A stretch of DNA of 6,495 bases from NCBI GenBank assembly GCA_913057765.1, contig CAJXPH010000157.1, positions 1 to 6,495 on the forward strand, written 5' to 3'. Made by a program: the position numbers and the translations under genes. This DNA is from an uncultured Campylobacteraceae bacterium (GTDB taxonomy: Bacteria; Campylobacterota; Campylobacteria; Campylobacterales; Arcobacteraceae). Within the stretch, counting starts at the first letter, position 1. Each line of letters opens with the position of its first letter. Shown in pieces: positions 1 to 5,100 of the stretch. The notes beneath the pieces are model-generated. The model ran no database searches. It saw only the letters and a program-made list of their open reading frames with translations, and was not told the DNA's origin.

Positions 1-43
1 ACTATCCTCTTCGTCGGCAGCGTCAGATGTGTATAAGAGACAG
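1..43 (+). other. Illumina Nextera adapter contamination (not genomic)
   Basis: Bases 11-43 equal the Nextera read-1 transposase oligo: the TCGTCGGCAGCGTC primer part at 11-24, then the 19-base Tn5 mosaic end AGATGTGTATAAGAGACAG at 25-43. Bases 3-10, TATCCTCT, match the i5 index known as S503/N503, and bases 1-2 (AC) match the end of the P5 flow-cell oligo. The order P5 tail, index, primer, mosaic end is exactly that of a Nextera library molecule. These bases are therefore synthetic sequence left on the contig end by incomplete trimming, not part of the organism. The higher GC of this piece against the AT-rich remainder agrees. True genomic sequence starts at about base 44. Confidence 0.98.
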
Positions 44-47
44 AGGA
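44..47 (+). promoter_or_regulatory. Candidate ribosome binding site for a TTG start of cpaF
   Basis: The first four genomic bases are AGGA, followed after six bases by an in-frame TTG at 54. That spacing is suitable for a Shine-Dalgarno site, and no ATG occurs in frame until about residue 84, inside conserved sequence. However, AGGA is common in such purine-rich DNA, and anything upstream has been replaced by adapter, so the site may be chance and the gene may simply be cut. Confidence 0.3.
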
Positions 48-1658
48 TTAATTTTGAGAAATTTACGTTCATTAATTTCAGAAGAAGAACAAAAAAAAGA
101 AATCAAAAATCAATCATTTGATTATAGTGAAGAAGAAACTAAAAATATCAATGAAAAAATAAATCGTGAAAAAATTGAAAAAGTAAAAAAAAGATCTAAA
201 GAAACAGGATTAATTTTTCCTAAAATTTACCTTGATCAAAAACTCTTAGATATAGCATATGAAATTAATGATACTTTTATGATTAATCTTAAATCTGATA
301 AAGTAATTACTAGAGATTCTCTAGAAGATGCATTGCCTGAATTTATTCTCTCATTTAAACAAACTACAAATTTACCAAAAAATATTTTAGAAGATATAAA
401 AGAATTTATTATAAATAATGTTATAGGATATGGTCCAATTACTGCACTATTTGATATTGCAAAAGAGGGATTAAATGATGTTATTGTTAATACAAAAGAC
501 TACATAGATATTATTTATAAAGGGAAAACAGTACAAACACCATTTACCTTTAGAAGTGAAGACGAATTAAGAAAAGTAATTGATAAAATGCTTGCTGAAA
601 ATAATAGAAAAATTGATGAAGCTCATCCTATTATGTCAAGTAAACTTAAGGATGGGTCAAGGGTTGAAGTCCAAATTCCTCCAATTGCTGCAAATGAAGG
701 AAGTTGTATTACAATAAGAAAGTTTAATGATTTGCCATTATTACTTGAATTCTTAATAGAATCCGGACAAATGGACTATAAGATGGCTTATTTTCTATTG
801 AAAGTTGCAAAAGGTAAATGTAACCTCATTGTTTCTGGTGGTACATCTAGTGGTAAAACAACTTTCTTGAATGCTCTTACAAGATTTGTTGATGACAATG
901 AACAATTAATGGTTATTGAAGATACAAAAGAAATGCAACCACAAATGCCATGTCATTCAATTAGATCTTATGAAGCAAGAATGGCTAATGAAGAAGGGAA
1001 AGGAGCTATTCCTTTGGACTTTTTATTGCGTTCTGCTTTAAGGTCTTCTCCAAGAAGAATTATCGTTGGGGAGTGTAGAGGTCAAGAAATTGTTGTTATG
1101 TTAAATGCAATGAATACAGGACATCCAGGTTCAATGACAACAGTCCATGCAGATAATACAAAAGAAGCACTTGTAAGAGTTGAAAACATGTATTTAGAAG
1201 CAAGACCAAGTGCAAATATTAACTTCATACGAGCACAAATTGTTTCGGCAGTTGATATTATTATCCAACTAGTAAGATTTCCAGATGGGTCAAGAAAACT
1301 TATTACTATATCTGAAGTTGAAAGAAGAATAGAAGATAACTCTGTAATCTCTCTTAATAATATATTCGAATTTAAAAGAGATACAAGTGATATGACAAAA
1401 ACAAAAGGAAGTTTTGAAGTAATTTCAACTCCAAGTAGAACAATAGACCAAATGAATATGTTTGGTGTAGCTATTGATATATCAATTTTTAATAAAGAAT
1501 TTGAAATGCCAAGAACTATGTTAATTGATGAATTAAGTAAAGACCTACCAGATAAAATGTGTGGATGGAAAGATGAATTTATTGATGTTTTCTTACATCA
1601 AGACCCACAAATTTTTCATAAATGGCCTCATTTCCAAAAAATAGAAAGAGATTATTAA
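45..1658 (+). CDS. cpaF: Tad pilus secretion ATPase CpaF/TadA (5' end uncertain or truncated)
   Basis: This is the cytoplasmic hexameric ATPase that powers Tad/Flp pilus assembly by acting on the TadB/TadC platform. Residues are numbered from a possible TTG start at 54 (534 aa). A charged Lys/Glu-rich N-terminus (about 10-50) leads into the N-terminal domain, including the family stretch IDEAHPIMSSKLKDGSRVEV and ITIRKF. Walker A is GGTSSGKT at 262-269, the Asp box IEDTKEM at 288-294, Walker B IIVGE at 336-340 with catalytic Glu340, and the His box GHPGSMTTVHADN at 356-368. All core motifs of a PulE/VirB11-type ATPase are intact. The family C-terminus ends near residue 475; about 60 further residues follow and are not part of the usual core. 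The open frame continues left into adapter DNA, so the leading MCIRDR peptide is artificial. The real start is either TTG at 54 or lies off the contig; 45 is the first full genomic codon. The gene ends 2 bases before tadB. The separate TadB, TadC and CpaB-type neighbours favour Tad over type II secretion GspE. Confidence 0.95.
   Translation, partial: GLILRNLRSLISEEEQKKEIKNQSFDYSEEETKNINEKINREKIEKVKKRSKETGLIFPKIYLDQKLLDIAYEINDTFMINLKSDKVITRDSLEDALPEFILSFKQTTNLPKNILEDIKEFIINNVIGYGPITALFDIAKEGLNDVIVNTKDYIDIIYKGKTVQTPFTFRSEDELRKVIDKMLAENNRKIDEAHPIMSSKLKDGSRVEVQIPPIAANEGSCITIRKFNDLPLLLEFLIESGQMDYKMAYFLLKVAKGKCNLIVSGGTSSGKTTFLNALTRFVDDNEQLMVIEDTKEMQPQMPCHSIRSYEARMANEEGKGAIPLDFLLRSALRSSPRRIIVGECRGQEIVVMLNAMNTGHPGSMTTVHADNTKEALVRVENMYLEARPSANINFIRAQIVSAVDIIIQLVRFPDGSRKLITISEVERRIEDNSVISLNNIFEFKRDTSDMTKTKGSFEVISTPSRTIDQMNMFGVAIDISIFNKEFEMPRTMLIDELSKDLPDKMCGWKDEFIDVFLHQDPQIFHKWPHFQKIERDY
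1645..1650 (+). promoter_or_regulatory. Probable ribosome binding site of tadB
   Basis: AAAGAG sits inside the last codons of cpaF, 10 bases before the ATG at 1661. It is a moderate site with slightly long spacing, but it is the only one near either candidate start and so supports 1661 over 1622. Confidence 0.4.
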
Positions 1659-1660
1659 TA

Positions 1661-2593
1661 ATGACTACGGAACTTATAGCTTTAATTATAATAATACCTA
1701 TATTATTGGTATTACTAAGTATTTTAGCTTACAATTTTTACTTTGAATTCAATAAAAGACATAAAATTATTAAAGTTCTTTCTAAAGATCATAATGAAAT
1801 TTTAGATGAAAATAAAAAACAATCTATTTTCTCTAAAGAAGAAAGAAATTGGTTAGGTAAAAGACTTGCATATGCAGGTTTTATCTCTCCCTTTTCAGAA
1901 ATTGTTTTTATTGTAGTCTGTGTTGTATTTGGTTTTCTATCAGCTACTTTTATAAATTTTGCAATTACAAATCCTATTGTATTTATAATAAGTTGGTTAC
2001 TTTTTGCATTTTTCCCATTATTAGTATTAAAAAAGATTATTGATAATAGACAAGAAGAATTTAACTTTGGTTTAAAAATAATTATTGATAAAGTTACTAG
2101 TATGATGAAAAGTGGAGTAGGTTTTGAACAAGCTTTAAAAAAATCTGTAATAACATCAAAATCAAAATTTACAAAAGAAACATTTAATGTTTATTTAATT
2201 GAAAAAGACATTATAGGAGAAGATAAATCTTTTGAAAAAATGTTCAAACTAGTAGAATCAAAAGAACTACGAATTTTTTACTTGACTATCTCAATAGGAA
2301 GGCAATCCGGTGGAAAGTTTTCAAATACATTGGAAAAACTAAGAAAAACATTACACGATCAAGGTGAAATAAAACAAGAGATTACGGCATCTACAAAAGA
2401 AGTAAAAGTCGGTAGTTATATGATTATAGGATTAGTTATTTTTATTTATGAAATGATGGATGGATCAATGGATGGCGTTTTAGACGAACACTTTTTTGGA
2501 ACAAGCGAAGGTCAAATACAAATGTTTTTTATTGTCGTTTGGGTTGGATTTGGTTTATTTATAAATAATTTATTAACTAAAGTAAAAGGATAA
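1661..2593 (+). CDS. tadB: Tad pilus inner-membrane platform protein TadB
   Basis: This is an integral inner-membrane protein of the type II secretion F (GspF/PilC) superfamily which, with TadC, forms the platform that couples the CpaF motor to pilin extraction. The product is 310 aa. Visible segments are an N-terminal membrane helix (about 5-28), a cytoplasmic stretch, two helices (about 81-101 and 105-127), the cytoplasmic T2SSF helical bundle (about 135-245), and two C-terminal helices (about 251-267 and 288-306). Family signatures are the FGLKIIIDKVTSMMKSGVGF helix and the RQSGGKF turn at 214-220, followed by the typical EIKQEITASTKE stretch. The start at 1661 is preferred to an in-frame ATG at 1622, which lies inside cpaF, has no ribosome site and would put charged residues before the membrane helix. 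AAAGAG at 1645-1650 lies 10 bases upstream of 1661. Tight spacing with cpaF and tadC suggests translational coupling. Confidence 0.93.
   Translation: MTTELIALIIIIPILLVLLSILAYNFYFEFNKRHKIIKVLSKDHNEILDENKKQSIFSKEERNWLGKRLAYAGFISPFSEIVFIVVCVVFGFLSATFINFAITNPIVFIISWLLFAFFPLLVLKKIIDNRQEEFNFGLKIIIDKVTSMMKSGVGFEQALKKSVITSKSKFTKETFNVYLIEKDIIGEDKSFEKMFKLVESKELRIFYLTISIGRQSGGKFSNTLEKLRKTLHDQGEIKQEITASTKEVKVGSYMIIGLVIFIYEMMDGSMDGVLDEHFFGTSEGQIQMFFIVVWVGFGLFINNLLTKVKG
2584..2590 (+). promoter_or_regulatory. Ribosome binding site of tadC within the tadB 3' end
   Basis: AAAAGGA ends directly against the tadB stop codon (2591-2593) and lies six bases before the tadC ATG at 2597. It codes for the last tadB residues as well, an arrangement typical of translational coupling. 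Confidence 0.7.
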
Positions 2594-2596
2594 ATT

Positions 2597-3436
2597 ATGA
2601 GTATGATATATTTTTTACCTGTGCTTATAGTTATATTATTTATAATTGGTTGGTTTTTTAATGATTCAAAAGGAATTAAAAAACAAATTGTTCTTCTATC
2701 TAAACTTGATGCACTTGCAATAGTTGACCAACAAAAAGAGACTAAAGAGGAAGATGAAGATAAACCAAAAAGTTTACATTTTAAGCTTGTACAAGCTGGT
2801 TTAACAAAAAAAGAATATAATGAAGGAAAGTTAGTATTCGCAATAATGGGTATTGTAATAGCAGTTACACTCCCTTTATTCTTTGAATTTAATATGGGAG
2901 TAATAGGTATTGTAGTTGGTGTTTTATTAATTATATTTGGTGGTCCTTTATATTTACACATATCAAAATCTGAAAGAGTTGAAAAAATAGATCAAGATCT
3001 TGGAGTATTTTTAGATTTAATAAATGTTATATTAGAGGCTGGTGGTGGATTAAAGAATGCTTTTTTTACAGTCTCGACTAGAGCAAATGGTATTTTAGAT
3101 GAAGAACTATTAAAAGAAATTGCTATTTTAGAATATGAAATGACAAATTATTCAACAAAAAAAGCATATGAGAATTTAAAAAAAAGAATTGATTCGGAAG
3201 ATGTAGCTAAAATTGTTGATTTCCTAATTTTGAGCGAAGAAGCTGGAATAGGAGTAAAAAATATCTTTTCATCTCAGTCAGATGAAATGAGACAAGAAAA
3301 GTTTTATAAAATAAAAGGTAAAGTTAATACATTAAATATGTATTTAATGCTTATTATTTTTATATTTGTATTACCCGCATTAGGAGCATTTATTGTTTTC
3401 CCAATGATGGCGGGAAGCTTAGAATTTGGAATGTAA
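2597..3436 (+). CDS. tadC: Tad pilus inner-membrane platform protein TadC
   Basis: This is the second type II secretion F superfamily membrane protein of the Tad system and the partner of TadB in the inner-membrane platform. The product is 279 aa, close to the usual TadC size. An N-terminal membrane helix (about 4-21) is followed by a cytoplasmic linker with an acidic patch (residues 47-56, rich in Glu and Asp), two helices (79-97 and 100-120), the T2SSF bundle (about 134-245) and a C-terminal helix (247-269). The TadC-like signatures are the DLGVFLDLINVILEAGGGL helix (135-153), the EEAGIGVKNIF segment (214-224) and the MRQEKFYKIKGKVN stretch (231-244) just before the last membrane segment. 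The gene lies 3 bases after tadB. Its place directly after tadB, with a separate ATPase gene upstream, identifies it as TadC rather than a lone GspF or PilC. Confidence 0.92.
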   Translation: MSMIYFLPVLIVILFIIGWFFNDSKGIKKQIVLLSKLDALAIVDQQKETKEEDEDKPKSLHFKLVQAGLTKKEYNEGKLVFAIMGIVIAVTLPLFFEFNMGVIGIVVGVLLIIFGGPLYLHISKSERVEKIDQDLGVFLDLINVILEAGGGLKNAFFTVSTRANGILDEELLKEIAILEYEMTNYSTKKAYENLKKRIDSEDVAKIVDFLILSEEAGIGVKNIFSSQSDEMRQEKFYKIKGKVNTLNMYLMLIIFIFVLPALGAFIVFPMMAGSLEFGM

Positions 3437-3437
3437 A

Positions 3438-3442
3438 AAGGA
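3438..3442 (+). promoter_or_regulatory. Ribosome binding site of the cpaB-type gene
   Basis: AAGGA in the 11-base gap after tadC lies five bases before the ATG at 3448. It fixes this start, which also begins directly before the membrane anchor. Confidence 0.7.
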
Positions 3443-3447
3443 AAAGA

Positions 3448-4620
3448 ATGAAATTCAATAAACAAATTGCAATTATACTTGTACTATTATCAATGCTTTT
3501 ATCAGCGATTGCAATAGCAATTTATTTTTATACAAAGAACCAAGAGGTTATTGAAAGTAGAAATCAATTAGTAAAAATATTTATTGCAAAAGATAATATT
3601 AAAAAAGATACTCAAATTAATGAGAAACATATCAAAGAAACGACTGTTGCAAGAGAATTTGTTCTTACCAAACCTTTATTAAAAAAAGAAATTCTTAATA
3701 AATATGCAAAAGAGAGTATTTACAAAAACGAAGCATTTTTAAAAGAAAAACTATCTCCAAAAATTACGGAAGTTTCTAAACCAAAAATAGTAGACTATAA
3801 ATATAATAGTTACAATATGTCATTTAAACTATTTAAAAATCCTAATTATTCTTTAGAACCAAATGATATAATAAAAATTATATCAGTTTACCCAGAAAGT
3901 TTAGAGCAAAACTCAAATACATATAATGTTCAATATGTTGCAAATAATATCAGAATACTTGGCTTTTTGAATGCTGGGAAACCAACAGAAAAAACTATTA
4001 TAAAAAAGAAAATTAAGAAACTTGTTAAAAAGAAACAAGTTGAAGAAATAATTGAACTAAGATCAGAAGAACTTATCCTTGATATTCAGCAAGATATACT
4101 CTTATCTCTAATTAATGATTATAATAAGGGAAAACAATTATGGATGGTAAAATCTAAATTTGAAAATACAAAAGAAGATGATGACAAAGATAAAGAAAAA
4201 ATAGAAGCTTTAGTTAAAAAAGAAAAACCTAAGAAAGTTAAGAGAGTATATAAAGCTAGGTCTTACCCAGTTAAATGGTATCAACCCAAAAGTAGTACAA
4301 GTACAAAAACTGCAACAATTAGTTATTCAAATGATTCTGAGATGAAACTAACAAAAAAAGCTAAAATTGTTTCAAGCTTTACAAAAGAATGTTCAAATAA
4401 AGAAAAACTATTAATAGTAAAATCATCAAAAGCATATCTAAGAACTCATCCTTCAATTAGAGCTAAGATACATAAAAAGTTATACAAGAACTATATAATA
4501 CCGTATACAAGTATTTCAAAAATCAATACTGGATGGTTTATGATCTGTGATGGAAGTTATATCCAAAGAAAAGATGTGAATGAAATTTCTTATAATGAAT
4601 ATAAAAAATTAAAAAAGTAG
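3448..4620 (+). CDS. cpaB: CpaB/RcpC-type Flp pilus periplasmic protein with C-terminal SH3-like domain
   Basis: CpaB/RcpC proteins are anchored in the inner membrane, reach into the periplasm and are thought to stabilise or gate the secretin channel. This product is 390 aa. It has an uncleaved signal-anchor helix (about 8-28), a SAF-type domain (about 42-103, starting VKIFIAKDNIKKDTQI), and an RcpC-like second domain (about 120-237). The second domain holds LEPNDIIKIISVY at 136-148, matching the family's PGDxVDV-like strand, and EELILDIQQDILLSLI near its end. A Lys-rich charged linker (about 240-320) then leads to an SH3b-like domain (about 321-381) with the recognisable pattern AYLRTHPSIRAKIHKKL, TGWFMICDGSYI. 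Cys315 and Cys367 could pair. Typical CpaB proteins are about 260-320 aa and end after the second domain, so the last 150 residues are an extension. Sequence divergence is high; the family call rests on domain pattern plus location between tadC and the secretin. Confidence 0.82.
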   Translation: MKFNKQIAIILVLLSMLLSAIAIAIYFYTKNQEVIESRNQLVKIFIAKDNIKKDTQINEKHIKETTVAREFVLTKPLLKKEILNKYAKESIYKNEAFLKEKLSPKITEVSKPKIVDYKYNSYNMSFKLFKNPNYSLEPNDIIKIISVYPESLEQNSNTYNVQYVANNIRILGFLNAGKPTEKTIIKKKIKKLVKKKQVEEIIELRSEELILDIQQDILLSLINDYNKGKQLWMVKSKFENTKEDDDKDKEKIEALVKKEKPKKVKRVYKARSYPVKWYQPKSSTSTKTATISYSNDSEMKLTKKAKIVSSFTKECSNKEKLLIVKSSKAYLRTHPSIRAKIHKKLYKNYIIPYTSISKINTGWFMICDGSYIQRKDVNEISYNEYKKLKK

Positions 4621-4627
4621 TATTATT

Positions 4628-5092
4628 ATGGAAGAAATAGAAAAACAAAATACAAAGCCTGCATATATTGAACAAATGTTAATGTGGATGGTTATATTTA
4701 TAGGTTTTGTATGGATGTTTTTCTTTGTCATAGATTATGCAACAGCAGTAAGATTGAAAGAGAATATGGATTCAATGAGTAAATATGCTGCAAGATATGT
4801 ATCTAACTTTAATACTCAAAATACGGTTAGTACTGATGCTCAATTAATTACTAATTTGAATAATATAAGAAATAGCAAAATCGCTACAATCACTGCAGCA
4901 AATATAAATTGTGTTATAGCTACAGTTGCGCCACAGGATACTAATTCTCAATCTATTTTTATAGTACAAGGAACCTACTTAAAGAGTTTTTTAAGTAATC
5001 AAGGTAGTAATAACTTTACAAGTAGAACCGTTGCTTACAACCAAGCATCAGTAGCACAAATAACTTGTACATTAAGCGTGACAATAAACTAG
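4628..5092 (+). CDS. TadE-like pseudopilin of the Tad system
   Basis: TadE/TadF proteins are pilin-like minor subunits, processed by the Tad prepilin peptidase, that assist pilus assembly. The product is 154 aa: a short polar N-terminus (1-14), Glu15 at the edge of a long hydrophobic helix (about 16-36), then an amphipathic continuation (DYATAVRLKENMDSMSKYAARY) and a small, Ser/Thr/Asn-rich periplasmic domain. This layout fits TadE/TadF, which are longer than Flp pilins (about 50-80 aa). Cys95 and Cys147 may form a disulfide. If Glu15 is the +5 residue, cleavage would fall after Lys10 instead of the Gly of classic type IV prepilins. The start follows the cpaB-type stop by 7 bases with no clear ribosome site, so coupled translation is likely. 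Whether it is closer to TadE or TadF cannot be told by eye, and I give no symbol. Confidence 0.7.
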   Translation: MEEIEKQNTKPAYIEQMLMWMVIFIGFVWMFFFVIDYATAVRLKENMDSMSKYAARYVSNFNTQNTVSTDAQLITNLNNIRNSKIATITAANINCVIATVAPQDTNSQSIFIVQGTYLKSFLSNQGSNNFTSRTVAYNQASVAQITCTLSVTIN

Positions 5093-5095
5093 GAG
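5091..5095 (+). promoter_or_regulatory. Strong ribosome binding site of the secretin gene
   Basis: AGGAG overlaps the TAG stop of the TadE-like gene and lies five bases before the ATG at 5101. It is the strongest Shine-Dalgarno site in the window and decides the secretin start. Confidence 0.8.
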
Positions 5096-5100
5096 AAAAA

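Noticed and set aside
25..43. Tn5 mosaic end as evidence of a transposon
   Set aside because: It is flanked by the Nextera primer and an i5 index, so it comes from library preparation and not from an insertion in the genome.
651..1296. Repeated string GATGGGTCAAG at two places in cpaF
   Set aside because: Both copies encode a DGSR tetrapeptide in different conserved parts of the ATPase. The match is short and explained by coding, not by a repeat element.
1622..1660. Upstream in-frame ATG as the tadB start
   Set aside because: It would overlap cpaF by 37 bases, has no ribosome site, and adds a basic peptide not expected before the TadB membrane helix; ATG 1661 fits better.
2512..2961. Minus-strand open frame of 149 codons
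   Set aside because: It lies across the end of tadB and the start of tadC, both with strong family signatures on the plus strand. Its translation is Ile/Thr/Pro/Asn-rich with no recognisable domain, as expected for the complement of AT-rich coding DNA.
1656..5100. Internal promoters, terminators or small RNAs between genes
   Set aside because: The gaps are only 2, 3, 11, 7 and 8 bases, and I saw no hairpin followed by a T-run in or near them.
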